Below are positions 1-12,020 of a stretch of 64,000 nt of DNA, one piece after another (position 1 is the first letter of the stretch; each line of letters begins with the position of its first letter). The notes under the pieces were generated by a model. That model was given only the letters and a program-made list of their open reading frames with translations. It was not told the DNA's origin and did not search any database. The DNA is from Pisolithus tinctorius (taxonomy: Eukaryota > Basidiomycota > Agaricomycetes > Boletales > Pisolithaceae). Where the stretch lies: positions 1,240,001 through 1,304,000 of the forward strand of contig JANFAH010000016.1 of the NCBI GenBank assembly GCA_024663395.1, given 5' to 3'. A program made the position numbers and the translations under genes.

Positions 1-771
1 ATGAACCATCGCTTCTTCTCCATCCAAAGACGCTGTCATACATTTTCATGTCCCACGTATGGTCCTTCTTTGGACCATGCGTAGACGAGAACTCCGCTGC
101 GGAGAAAGCGAAAGTCATTACTCCCTACGCGCAAGGCGTAGTTCTCGATGTCGGGGCTGGTCAGTTTTCTTGTCTTTTTGTTGGATTCTCGTTGAATTGC
201 TATGTTATGATATTGGATACGCGTGGATGAATTATCAGGACATGGTCATAATATCAAATACCTCGACAGAGCAAGAGTGACGAAATATGTCGCCCTCGAA
301 CCTAACGTACTTATGCACCCGAATATACGGCGTACAGCTGATGCTGCAGGGTTGAACGAAGCTGATGGAAACTTGGTCATCCTCGCTTGCGGGGCTGAAG
401 ATACCACATCCATCATGACCTTTCTGGGAGATTACCAACCTGTCGACACAGTCGTGTCCACGTTAACACTTTGCTCGGTTCCCGAACCTCAGCGAACCAT
501 CAAGTCACTCGTCAGCGATGTACTGAAGCCTGGCGGCGAACTGTTGTTCTTCGAGCATGTGCAGAACTCCCGCCCGCACATTGCACGGTGGCAGCAGTTC
601 TGGTCACCGCTTTGGAGCAGAACGTTCGGTGGCTGTAGGCTTGACCGCCCAACGCATGTGTGGGTACAGGAGGTCGGTGGGTGGGAGAAGGAGGAAGTAT
701 GGGCGTCAGACGGTGAAAGCGAAGAGCATCTGTTCTTGCATCGTTCAGGCAGGTTCGTCAAATCCGCTTAA
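1..771 (+). CDS. METTL7-like SAM-dependent methyltransferase, 5' end outside window
   Basis: Two exons are visible: up to 159 and 239..771, joined over a 79-nt intron (160..238, GT..AG, phase 1). Joining them restores the class I SAM-binding motif I (VLDVGAGHGHN). The acidic residue after the second strand lies in ALEPN, and motif III-like sequence is LKPGGELLFFEHV. A Met at 48 is in frame, but the frame is open to base 1 and that upstream part (LLLHPKTLSYIF) looks like the usual N-terminus of this family, so the gene probably begins before the window. Family members methylate small molecules or thiols and often sit on membranes; the substrate here is unknown. The C-terminal WxPL and the stop at 769-771 suggest a complete 3' end. 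Confidence 0.75.
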
Positions 772-1093
772 AGCGGGATTTTCGTCCCCCCCTCTCCGGA
801 GAAATTGTTGTCCTCACGGGACGATGGGGAAGGGAGCGATCCGCCCTCCCAAAGGCTTACTCTGGTAGATACCTTATCTGGAGCTTACCCAGAGTGCTGT
901 CGCTGTTTTCAGTATACTTTCCTGTGTACTCCTGCGTTGCAGCTAGGACAGTGGAACTTGCAAACTACCCTAGCCGTGGCCGTGACAGGCTTAGGGTTTT
1001 TTCAAGTTCGTATTTCTGGTTCTTCCTGCGTCATAGGTTTGAAGTGTAATATGCAGATCTACAAGTAATTTCCCACGACCGCTACTCATGCAT
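772..1093. other. Intergenic stretch, nothing recognised
   Basis: This is the 3' flank between two convergent genes. No long open frame, RNA gene or repeat was seen. Confidence 0.4.
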
Positions 1094-2094
1094 TTACAGA
1101 CTCCCGTGCCCAGCTGTTGGACAGACACTCAGCAGCGAATCCACATGTCCTCTCCATGACTTTAATGCCGTCTCGTCCTTCGCGAGTTTGCATGCGATTT
1201 GGTTAGATGGGAGTAATCGAACTTCCAAATAGGGTCTGTCGATTCCGAAACTGGCAGCAGTCTTGTAATATGCCTTGCATCCCTCCTCCAGTTGTGGGCG
1301 CCTCTCGGACGTGGTGACCAATTCATAGAATGGAAGCAGACTGGGTGGGGGGCCAAAATCTACGACCCTTTTACCAGAATATCATTGACCAGTTTGAAGT
1401 TATGAGGTAAGCTTGCTCCATACACAGGCAAGTCTGCGATCGAACCTACCCAGTCATCGTGGCTTAAGAATGGTTCATACCTTGGGTCGCCGCCTGTGAT
1501 GTCATGCTAACAATCACCTTACAGGTATAACAGCCAGGTACAACGTCGCGTCTTCAGCAACAATCTTGTATGTACTAGGTGCTTGCACCAAGTTCATCGC
1601 ATCCCTGTACTTAATATAAATATGCTGCTCAGCATCAAGCTTTCCCATTAAGGATTTCACGAGGCTTTCACAGCGACATCGAGGGGAATTTTGGAAGAAT
1701 ATTTGGTGGCGTTCGTGACATAGAAGAACCGGGCACTGACTACTATCGAGTTAACAAGGTGCGTCCCATAGTTTTGTACAGGTTCTCCGGATCCTCGGGA
1801 GATTCAGAATGTAGAGGGAGACTGTGTAAGAAATCACAGTGAACACATTGGAGAGGTTATTCTGTTCGTCGTCGTCGAAGTCTGCAGTTGCAAAGTTAGA
1901 AAATTTTCCTCGATCTCTATCACCTTCGAAACAGTGGTAAGAAAGGGGGACAAAAGGTGGACTTCATACCAGTGTGACTTGTTCGACCTTTTACCACAGC
2001 TGGCCTCATACGTTATCCTATTATGAGGCAAGGCGTTGATGCCTTCCGGTACTTGGTATTTCTTGTCACCGACATTAAAAGGGTAGTACTTCAC
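1094..2094 (-). pseudogene. Unrecognised protein, decayed multi-exon gene
   Basis: On the minus strand a series of coding-looking blocks runs from an ATG at 2094 (MKYYPFNVGDKKYQVPEG) to a TAA at 1094-1096. In between are an acidic block (ADFDDDEQNNL), a block with FFYVTNATKYSS, one with HDDWVGSIADLPVYG, and a last block with GRVVDFGPPPSLLPFYE. Introns explain some changes of frame. The step from DILVKG to VVDFGPPP near 1365-1372 has no room for an intron and looks like a single-base loss. An in-frame stop follows VAVKAS. I do not recognise the family and propose no function. It lies tail-to-tail with the methyltransferase and upstream of another broken gene. Confidence 0.4.
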
Positions 2095-2527
2095 TGGTAA
2101 TGTTATTGCATGGACGCATGCAGAAAACAGCGAGCAAGCATACGTTCATCCCGACTGATTATTTCGCTCTTCACTGATTTGGCGCTAGGGCATCGTACGT
2201 CTCAAGGGCTGTTAAAAGTGGGGTTGTATTGCTTGGCTTGGTTCCGCAATCCACAATGAGCATATCGGGGTTAGCCGTGGTGTTCTAGATTCAATCAGTG
2301 GGTGGTGCGGGGCATGAGGAGTGTGAGACGTGACTAAGTAGGGTGCAGAATGTAGCTGCGAACCAAGTTGAGTCAGACTTCGTTTTTCATGTGGGCAGCC
2401 AGCCAGTTCGATACTAGGTTTGTCTTGCCAGATTCTGGCGGAAGTTATTTTGTTATACATTTTGGAATGTATAACAAACACAATGTGTCGATATTCATAA
2501 GCGCGGCAGGCACACACCCAGTCTGAA

Positions 2528-4131
2528 TCAATCGTCGTCGAACCCAACATGCTCGGTTACAGAAACCCCACCACCGACGAAGTCTGCAGAATATGTCGGG
2601 ACAGCACCAGCTGGAAGAGTGCGTCCGTTACAGATTGCACGGATCGTGTTTTTCATTTCCTGGTGTTGCTGGAATCCTGTATATACATGCAGATGTGGTA
2701 TGCCAACGAATGTATGTATAAACTAGGTGAGAAACGTGGCCGAAACGAGTCCGATAAGAGGGAGCTTACGTGGTTTGTGCTTCGACCAGTCACTCCGTTA
2801 GCAAGGTTGGCTACAATACACGACCTACGCAAACGGGGTTCAAATCAGCACATCGTGCTTACAACGCCGGCTGGCGCAGCAGGGGTAATTATGGCTGTGT
2901 ACGATACCTTCTTGCATGCAGCGCACCGCTTAAACCGCGCAGCCTGGGTCTCCGCGGCTCCACAGGCGCTGTTGCTGCACACCTTGATTACGTTGCTCTC
3001 CGCTTCCTGTGAGGCGTTGGCCCACTCCCATACGTCGTCCTTAATCCACACATCTTGCGTCACGAACAAGTAATCCCGTGCATCCTCCGGTCCGTTATGT
3101 GTCCCATGGAGGTTGTTAAAGTCATTTGTTTTGGATCAGTAAAACAATAGCTCCAAGCGGCAAACGTCACAGAGACGTACTTGGTTTGTCGAATTTTGCA
3201 AGGATCTTGGTGAGTATGATCGGGTTAGTCTTCGCAGCAATCCGGAGGTACTGTCTCACGAACTCGCCATCGCCAAATACCCTGAACGCTGCAACAGCCG
3301 CATTATATGCCATTGCCCCGTTCCCACATCTCAAGATTTTGTTCTCCACCTCTACATCGTAACATGTGGATGTAGGGGTTTTGAATGCTGCTCCTCCACG
3401 CGGGATGACAGTTAGTCTGTCAGGGTCGAACCACATCTGGCAGAGCGACAGTAGCGCTTGGTGAGCAGCAGCATGGAGCCAAGCCAGGTGCGCTGGCCCA
3501 AGTTATCACCTGGGCAGAGACGCAGCATCTCGATGATTGTCTTTCTATTTGTAATGATATTGGAATACGAAGAAAGGTCAGCTGGTCTGGCGAGCGCGCG
3601 CGCGCACGCATAGAGACATACATAATAGCGCGACTCACGCTGATTCTGCGTACTGCCCGTTCTCGAAGTAGAGACGGACTTGAGCTTGCAGTACGCGCAT
3701 GTACGGGCGGGACGTAAGCACCTCATAAAAGCGACCGACATACTCGCCGTCATCATCGAAGCAGTCATTTCCGAGGCGGCGTTTCAGGCTTGCACGACCT
3801 GTCTCATAGCATAGCATGCGTGCGCATATATAAGTATTAAAGATCACAAGGAACGAAGACGGAGCGTTTTCGACTACCTACCTTCCAGGACCTTGACAGC
3901 CTCAGGGAGGTGGTGGAGGAACGCAAACTGGATGAATGCGTCCAGGTTGTTTTCGTCTTCCATCGCCCTGAAGAGGTATGGCAGCGCCCGCTCGAGCTTG
4001 CGTCTGTTGCAGAGGGTCTCTGCAATCTCAAGACTATATTATCGACGAGTGAACGTTCGCGACTCTGCAAAGATTATATTGCCTCCACCTACTCCCACCA
4101 TACTCTCGATACCGAAACGATGCCCCGGCAT
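2528..4131 (-). pseudogene. TPR-like / MYND zinc-finger protein with several lesions
   Basis: Start ATG at 4129-4131 (MPGHRFGIESM). Exons at about 4026..3882, 3798..3639 and 3544.. encode helical repeats (AMEDENNLDAFIQFAF, RASLKRRLGNDCF, TIIEMLRLCPGDN, YLRIAAKTNP). A MYND finger follows (CSNSAC, then FKRCAACKK and CSQPC), ending in GFDDD and a TGA at 2528-2530. The series matches a protein common in Agaricomycetes. Lesions: (1) near 3450-3462 the frame shifts between SMLLL and LCQMWFDPD; (2) no AG acceptor is visible before NNLHGTHNGPED at about 3120-3150; (3) the finger's conserved Gln codon is TAA (2798-2800), just before RSDWSKHK. The TAA is a C-to-T change in a CpA context. The gene is probably dead, although sequence errors could explain one lesion. 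Confidence 0.7.
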
Positions 4132-6636
4132 GATCTTGGACTGGAACTATGAATCAATGAAATGGTACTGAGGAACGTTCACGACGTCGAGTGCTGTCTT
4201 ACAGGGGTTCACCGTTCAGAGGTCAAAAAAAAGCTCGCGAACCAAGCGAGCTAGGACAGCACGTCCGTTCCGGCATGGTTCGCGAGTTTCTACTTGGGCC
4301 CAGGCGCGGCTCCGCCTTAGTGCGTGTACGGTATGCATACTAAGGAAGCGCGCCCATCATTGAACATGTGGTGAATGACGCGGACGGACTAAGTAGGTAC
4401 AGAATTCAAGGCTGTGGACGATGGTGAGTGGTGCCCAAACAATCGCACGAATGAAAATCCAGACACACTCTGCCATAGAGTCACCGATCACCATAGTGAT
4501 GGCGATCATGTGGCCGCTACTCCGCACCGTATACCGTATGTGCAGGAGTCTCTTTTTATACAGAACCTGGGTCATATATGGATCAATCGACCATCAGCAA
4601 CATATACTTCCGAGCGCCCAACTGTTTCTTAGGTTCGCATCCCAGACAGCCGGTCACGCGGTCGTTCTAACGCTTTTTGAGTGCTGTCGCAGTGCAAGCA
4701 CTCGCTTACTGAGTCACTGCCTTTTATCGAAGCACGCGCATCCATCAGAAGAGAGCCCACGCCTCAAAAGTGGAGGTGTCCGAAGTAATTCTGTCTGAGT
4801 CTTTGTCCAGCATTTCGGCTCTCAGGAAACCATTCACCCTACTAGAATAGAAAAAAGATCGATGATGTCGGTTATCGCACGCACAGTACATCGCAGATAG
4901 TTGGGACACATAGTCGAAGTGCTTCGAGTAAGAGCAGTTGAGGTATGAAGCCTAAGGGACTAACTTGTGGGGTGTCCAACGCCGCAGTCCAAGAAGATCG
5001 AAGGGAGATGGTGTCTTTTATAAGGAGACGTTCTCGTTCTTTAATCGCTGTAAGTGCTCGCGTGGGCACGTTCAGCAGGCACTCGCGATAGGATGCATTG
5101 GGAGACCTGTGGGATTCGAAGGACGAAGCTGAGCAGCCCGGGCCATCTATCCGTGCCTCCACCCTATCAATGTATGTCATAAGTATGTGAGAAGATTTGA
5201 TAACATGTCACAATATGATAGGACGTACCGGGGCGTTCCGTTCGGTATCCGAACCAGACGGGTTAGAAGGACGACGATAAGTACTTACAGTACTTAAAAA
5301 TGATCGGGACGCCATTAGTGACGTCAGCCTCAATAGAATACAGCACGGCATAGATACGGGATGCACATCAATAGGATTTGTGGCAGAAGCCCGTGTACTT
5401 CCACGGACATTGTATGAACGCGATAAGCACATGTAGGGGTGTGCACGAGGGAAAAACGAGGACCCTTGTCCAATTCACGCAACTGAACGTTTGAACCGCG
5501 AAGCATCACATCGTGGAGTATCGCTTTTTAAGGTCAAGAAGCGCCGTACTTTACGCCGCCACTACCGACAAAGTACCAGGATTGGCTAATACTGACGGAG
5601 CTCAGCCATGATATCTGCGTGGTTCTTCAGCCACATCCCGGAAATTAGCGCAATCAACCACGATGGGTAGGCGAAGGGTGACGAAGATGGTAGTGATGTC
5701 GGAAAGTCTATGATACGTAACAGCGGGCATACCTGCTGAAAACGCAGAGACGGGTTGTTGGGGAGAGGCGGTCACGCGGCGGCGGTTGTTTGCCAACAAC
5801 AAAGTTAGGAGGCCTTAAGGTTTCTTGATACCATGCGGCGTCGTCGTGGGTGGGGGTACAAAGTACAGGTCCCGTTGAAAGTTACCGGAGGTAGCCAGAC
5901 AAGGAAAACATGGTGATGGCACCGAATCAACGGACGCCCGCGGAAGAGTCTTCCGGTCCCCTGCAGTCCTCCAGCTGCTTCATGGGACATACGGAACAGA
6001 TCCGGTTGTTGAAGCACCACAAGGGAGACGGTTGGCTGCGGTGCTGTATGTCCAAATACGATTGGTTATGCTCTTTTCTCCGCGCGGAGGATACGATTCG
6101 GGCGATAAGGAGTGAATAACGTAATCAGAATTCATTATCTGGTCGCACGACAGGATCTATACATATCACGTTCGAGTGGGGTAGCATGGTGCGAAGTGGG
6201 ATCATGGATGGGGTTGAGGCCACTGCTGTGGTGGTTGTTGACGTGTTTTTGCTGTCATCGCGGCGGTGACATTTTCAGGAGACCAAACAATGTGTTGAAA
6301 CACGGGAATCTCCACGGACCAGTCAAGATAAGGCGGGATGACGACCCGATCCTTACAGCTTGCGTGGCGTGCTTAGGCGTGTTGATAACGAAGCGGAGAT
6401 AGTGGGTGCCATGCAGCCCTGTCGAGTCGGTCTTGAGGGACTGTTTCACGCTGCTAACGTCGCACAATACAGTGGATGAGATTGGTCTCGTACACTGTCA
6501 CATGATATTGGATTAACAGACTCGACAGAAGTAGAAATTTGGGTAATTTGGGGGAGCAATGTTGTTGTGGCTGTGTTGATATCGGGACAGTTGATGTTTC
6601 CTAATTGGGACGAGTGTGGTTACGTAGCCCTCCCCT
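4132..6636. other. 2.5 kb without a supportable gene
   Basis: Open frames here are short and lie on both strands. A minus-strand stretch near 4400-4570 (GDSMAECVWIFIRAIVW) and others up to 5430 have a hydrophobic look, possibly remnants of membrane-protein exons, but I cannot join them. No RNA gene or clear terminal repeats were seen. Confidence 0.4.
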
Positions 6637-6644
6637 CATAAAAA
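6637..6644 (+). promoter_or_regulatory. TATA-like box of the fungalysin gene
   Basis: CATAAAAA lies about 50 bases upstream of the ATG at 6690, a sensible distance for a short 5' leader. Confidence 0.4.
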
Positions 6645-6689
6645 CCCGGTGTTCCCAGTGCGTGGCTGCCTTGTCCTCTTCCCCCAATC

Positions 6690-9600
6690 ATGAGAGGTCT
6701 TACGACGGTCACCCTGGCCCTCGCCGGCCTCGCTGCACACGCCATTGCTCACTCGACCCCACCGCCACTCGCTCAGCCTCAGCGGAGAAAGACCCTCGGC
6801 TTCGGTCCTGTCCTGCCACATGCCCGCTTCGAGACCCTCCCCCCTTCTGCCTCGGGTTTCGCTCCCGTCGATCCATTCCACGTCGCGCGCGACTTTTTGG
6901 ACCAGTTTTCCGACTCTGCACTTGGTCGTGCCTATGCCATCCGTTCGGACTCGTATACTGACCGCAACACCGGTGTGACTCATGTCTATGCCCGCCAAAT
7001 CATTGGGGGTATCGAGGTCGCAGATGCCCATATCAACCTTAACATCAAGGACGGCCGCATCCTCAGCTTTGGTGATTCGGTCGGTCTTGTTTCTTACTCT
7101 GTATTATAAGTAACCCTGACTCATGCTCAACAGTTCTTCCCTGGTGGTGCACCTGCTCTCGCCGTCGATAACGAGCCTGTGCATCCCCACGCTGTCTACT
7201 GCTCTCAGCTACGAGATGCCCTATTGACCCACCAAGCTCTCCTGGTCGAAGTTGACACCGAGGAGGCTGCCATCTCGGATGACTACCACAAGACACTCGA
7301 GGGCGTCGCCACCCTGACCCACCTCTATGACTCTAACTGTGCTGTAATGTCACTGCCACCGACATCCTACACGGGTACCCACCCACCCCCACAAGTTGAC
7401 ATGGACCCACGCCGTGCCTTGTTGGAATTCATGGCTGCAGCGCTCCCCAGATCACACCCAGATTTCGAAGGTGTGCTTGAGAACCCAGATCAATATGTTC
7501 AGGATATCAAGATGACACCCGAGACCCATCTCCTCGGTGACCACGCTAGCGTTGGTATGGTGCTTTCCGATGTTCCGGGAACAGTCGGAGATGTCAAGAC
7601 CCGCGTGACTTGGGTACAGGTACCCCGGGAAGACGGGTCCGTCAAATTGGAGTTGGTGCACAGAGTGGGTACCATTTTGAGCATTTCCCCATTTCACTGC
7701 TGACGAATAGCACCCTTACAGTTTGAAGTCGAGATGCAAGACAACTGGTACGAGGCAACCGTCACCGCTGAACTTCCACACCGGGTCATCAGCGTGGTGG
7801 ACTGGGCCAGTGACTCGCCAATGCCTCCGATGAGTACGTATTCCTTTTACGTGCCCTCCGTATTAGGCAGTCGTGTGACCAATCTTTGATCCGGCCATTT
7901 CTCTTTTTAGGCAAAGAACAGCTACCACCATTGGATGCTTTTGTTCCGCCAGGAACTTACTTCCCCTCCGTTGGATCGGTATCGAAGTCTAAACCTCGTC
8001 TCGGAAAGGCAGTAGCTGACCTCAGGAAGGGAAAGAGCAAGAGCGGGAGTGCTTCGAGTGTGTTTCTACATGGATAGTAATGGTGCGACTTCCAAACACT
8101 AATCTCTCCATCTAGCGTTCGCTCCTATTCCCAAGAAATACCCTGACCCGCCAAAGAGCGAACCCGCTATGTACGTTGTCTTCCCCTGGGGTACTAATGA
8201 CCCAGAGGAAGCGGCTGTGCGGCGGGAAAGGGCTGAAGGTACCCAAGGTTCCAGTGAGTCCTTCATTTTTTGGTTTGCCATTTCTGGCTCTGGCTGATCG
8301 GAGGATACGTGAATAGCACACACCGTTTCGTATGGTCGCTTCGCAGTGCCCGAATTGGGCGACACCCTCGCTTCTCCTGTTGGCTGGCACGCCTTGCCAT
8401 ACGCAAACGACCCGGGTACCGATGATGATGGTTTGAGACGTGCCAAGGCTCAAGGAGGTAATGACATCTCCTGTTCGTGGCATCGCGATATGCTCACTTC
8501 ATCCGCAGAGTTCTGGCGGAGGACAAATACGACGTGGGGTAATAACGTGTTCGCTCACGAGAACTGGGAGGGTCGATACGGGTGGGTTTATAACCACAGA
8601 CCCGAAGGATACCTCGTGAACGAAGATGGTTTGTGCCTTCTGTCGACATTGATACCTAAGATTAACTGGATTACAGATTCTTTGCTATATTTGTTCCCCT
8701 ACGAGCCGGTTCCTCTGCATGATGAGGATGCCGAAATGCAGCAGGCAAAGTCTTACATCGACGCTACCGTCACGCAGCTTTTCTACACTAGCAACATGGT
8801 CCATGATTTGTACTACAGGTACGGATTCACCGAGGAAGCGGGTAACTTCCAGCAATACAACTTTGAACGAGGAGGTCTCGATAACGACGCTGTCATTGCC
8901 AATGCACAGGATGGAAGTGGATTCAACAACGCCAACTTCATGACGCCTCCGGATGGTCAAAACGGGTAAGGTTGTCCATCTTGTCATTTTTCGTTCTGCT
9001 CAAGGTCGAGAATCGTAGACGCTGTCGGATGTACCTCTGGAACACAGCTTCGCCATACCGTGATGGTGATATGGAAGCTGGCATCGTGGTCCACGAGCTT
9101 ACTCACGGTCTATCAACGCGCTTGACGGGTGGTCCACTGAACTCGGGCTGCCTTGGTTGGGGCGAGTCTGGAGGAATGGGAGAAGGCTGGGGTGGTACGT
9201 GATCCCGCAGATTGTCATTACCCGTTGTCCTGAAGTAATCTCTTGGTAGATTTCATTGCTACTACCATCCGCTCGACATCCAACTATTCCGACTATCCCA
9301 TGGGTGCATGGGCATCGAACCGTGCGAAGGGCATTCGTAACTTCCCTTATTCTATGACGTCCGAAATTAATCCTTCGTCCTACGCGACCCTCGACAAGCC
9401 AGGATACTGGGGTGTACACGCCATTGGCGAGGTTTGGGCCGAAATGTTATGGGTCGTCTCGCAGAAGTTTATCGAGAAATACGGTTTTGCAACCTCGCTC
9501 CTGCCGCCCGTTCCTAACGAAGATGGAAGCATACCCCCGAACGACTTCTACCGTCCCCAGACATTCGACGCACGTGGAAACCCGAAACCTTTAATTCCAA

Positions 9601-10069
9601 AGCACGGCAACACGCTTTTCCTCCAGCTCGTGATTGAGGGTATGAAGTTGCAGCCGTGTTCGCCCACGTTCTTCGACGCTCGCAAGGCGATTCTGGAAGC
9701 AGATAAGATTTTGACAGATGGTGAGAACGAGTGCCGGATTTGGGAAGGGTTTGCAGAAAGGGGACTGGGCGTGGACGCGAAGGTGGTTGGACAAACACCA
9801 TGGGGTGGTGGTGTGAGGTCTGATGTGAGTTTTCTGTCTTTTCTCACATGATAGTCGAGGTTGTTGACATTCTGGATCATATACAGGGTATCAAAGTACC
9901 CCAGCATTGCCGAAAGTCGGAGAAGCCGTCCCCTGAGCCCATGCCAAAGCCCAAGCCTGTTCCAGGTGACGACGAGTGTGGTCCTTTCGGGTGGTGCTGG
10001 CCCTGGAAGAGTGAAGATGGCCAGTGGAGACTGCCGAACATACCCGGGTGGCCCTGGTCCTACTATTAG
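6690..10069 (+). CDS. Secreted M36 metallopeptidase (fungalysin), complete
   Basis: Eleven exons read through without a break: 6690..7079, 7134..7664, 7722..7833, 7911..8057, 8116..8253, 8317..8457, 8509..8628, 8677..8965, 9019..9194, 9250..9824, 9887..10069 (933 aa, all phases consistent). Order: signal peptide ([20 protein letters not shown]), FTP-type inhibitory propeptide (about 60-310), then the M36 catalytic domain. The zinc site is HELTH at 648-652, with the third ligand Glu678 in GMGEGWGDF. Family hallmarks such as [16 protein letters not shown] and [19 protein letters not shown] are all present. The enzyme should be made as a zymogen and digest extracellular protein such as collagen, elastin or keratin. 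The C-terminal tail is unusual: Pro/Lys repeats followed by a Trp-rich segment with two Cys ([17 protein letters not shown]). Confidence 0.95.
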
Positions 10070-10383
10070 GTGGAAAGGAAGCCGTAAGGTGAAGTCGAGG
10101 TGAAGGATCGGTTTATCTTGAGTTTTTATGAAGCGGAAGATATGAGATGAGGAATGACAGATACCCCGAGTTGTTGTCTTGAACTTGCGGATCGGAACAC
10201 GTAATATGCTAGAGCCTTGAGAGCAAGACGCAGCCTGTACATTGCTCTTCCTTAGATCGACTCACCCTGTCCTTCCCTCATGTCGTCTACTTATTGCTTT
10301 CCTGTACAGTACCTATAATACATCAATCTGTCCTCGTCATCCCTGACATGGTAGGCAAGATAGTCCATTTCCTACACACTAAA

Positions 10384-10969
10384 AGGGCCCGTTCGGCAGC
10401 CACTCCGTTTTTGTTCATTTGCATCTGTTCCGTTTTGTTCTGGTTTCCCAGTTTGCAAATGGATGATTCTGTTTGGTGGCCCCTTCTGTTTCGAAACTGT
10501 CTGTCATGCTTTGTTTTACATCGGAATACTCTATCTTCAAGTTTCATACTACTAATACCCTACTACTATTGTTTATACAAGTATGGCTTGTACATCTCAG
10601 GCTGCCAATCAAGCTCCTGCAAGTTCCACAAGTTCTCTTGACAATACAAAGGCTCCTCACAATGCCAAGTGGAGCTTCAGTGATGATACAGCACTCATCA
10701 ACACCCTCAAGACCTATGCAAGTGGGAATTCTGCAGATAATGGAACTTTCAAATCCATGGCATTCACAGTTGCTGTAAAAGCACTTGGCAAGGTAGTGCA
10801 GTCCACACTAATTACTATCTGATGTCTGATCTATATGTGACTATGGGTGTGACATGTCTGTGACATTTTGTGACGCCTCCATTTGACTTGTCCATCCGTT
10901 CTGCTTGCAAATGGAGGGAATTCAAAACGAAACAGAAAGGAAGCAAACGAGGGCTGCAGGACGGGCCCT
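10384..10969. mobile_element. Short TIR element (PIF/Harbinger-like) carrying a SANT/Myb exon
   Basis: The ends are imperfect inverted repeats: AGGGCCCGTTCGGCAGCC on the left and the complement of AGGGCCCGTCCTGCAGCC on the right. The motif TTGCAAATGGA occurs inside both ends. At 586 bp it is too short for a transposase, so it would be non-autonomous. GGGCCC-type ends and a Myb/SANT partner protein are features of PIF/Harbinger elements. I could not define a clean TTA/TAA target duplication. The left flank is the 3' side of the fungalysin gene. Confidence 0.55.
10583..10822 (+). pseudogene. SANT/Myb-like DNA-binding domain fragment inside the TIR element
   Basis: This is a 79-residue open frame with WSFSDDTALINTLKTY..GTFKSMAFTVAVKAL. 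It has the spacing of the Myb/SANT-like domain found in the DNA-binding partner protein of Harbinger elements and in many Agaricomycete genes. It opens with ATG and ends soon after ALGK, where a GT donor-like sequence occurs. Later exons are missing, which suggests an internally deleted copy. Confidence 0.5.
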
Positions 10970-11023
10970 AATACTTGTTGACCGAGAAGAGGCCTACCGA
11001 TCATGGTGGTAGACACAAAATGC

Positions 11024-12020
11024 CTACGCGTCAGGCACGGCGGTGGCCTGATCGACATCTAGTTTGATCCCCAGCTTCTTCTCCAACGACAACCTCAACC
11101 TCCCAACGTCATTAGCAAATCGCACGGCTTCATCCCACTCCTCGTCTGGTTGCTCGGCGTCCCTCAGAGCAGCACATCCAAAATCAATTAGGACCGCCCT
11201 GTTCGGTGCTTCCGCTGGGCTGAACAAGATATTGTTCTGGTTAACGTCGTCGTGGAAGACCCCGTGCTTCGAGAAGGTGGCGACTGCCGCAATCAACGGC
11301 TCATAAAGATATGGGCGAACCAGTACAGGGTCGATGTCGCACAGCGACACGCCAGGAATGTATTCAATGAGTACCGCCGATGGCTCGATGGCGCGTGAGT
11401 CCAGAGGGTTTTAGTATTAGTTTTCCTGCTCCGAAGAACTTCGGGATGCTGCGACCTTGTATGTCATCTAGACGCTTATATGCTTCAAGTTCGGACTCGA
11501 AGCATTCCTTCATCAAGCGGAAGAAGTGTTCCTCCCAGAGAGAAGGATCAGCCTCTTCGTCGCCATACAACAGGTCAACGTGGAAATCATCATCGATCTC
11601 GCCCGATTCAATCCGCTTCCTCTTCATAGCCGCGACGGACTCCGCCTGGAGCGTCCACGGTCGGCTGGGTAAACGGGAGGACTTCGGATAGCGATCATCG
11701 AGGAACCGAGGGTCATATACTTTTAGAATAACTTGGGATGGCAGATCAGTGTTGGGTTCTGGTCTGACGAGGTATACTTGGGCTTTAGTGAATGGAGTGA
11801 AGGATCGGATGACGTGGAATGTCTCTGGATTTGTTGCGCCATTGAGGCATACAGCTAGGGGGAAATCGGGGGGAAAGGAGCCATCTTCTGCCTGTACGAC
11901 TCGACCCATAGTCATGGTTAAACTTGAGGATAGAAGTACCGTACGAATGATCCCGCGACTAGCCCGGTCGCAGGAACGCTTCACGGAACTAGCTGGGCTT
12001 TGGGGGGAGAGGGTAATCAA
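11024..12020 (-). CDS. Protein-kinase-like protein, frameshifted
   Basis: The N-terminal block starts at 12020, or more likely at 11918 (MTMGRVVQ). It carries a beta-strand lysine (VILKVYDPRF) and an acidic insert. The C-terminal block has the catalytic loop HGVFHDDVNQNN and the metal motif IDFG, ending at the TAG at 11024-11026. The two halves are in different frames: ..FFGAGKL is followed by LDSRAIEPSAVLIEYIPG one frame away. No GT lies between them (about 11395-11415), so an intron does not explain it. This resembles the expanded fungal family of small kinase-like proteins with divergent loops. Substrate is unknown. A sequence error or early decay are both possible. Confidence 0.6.
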
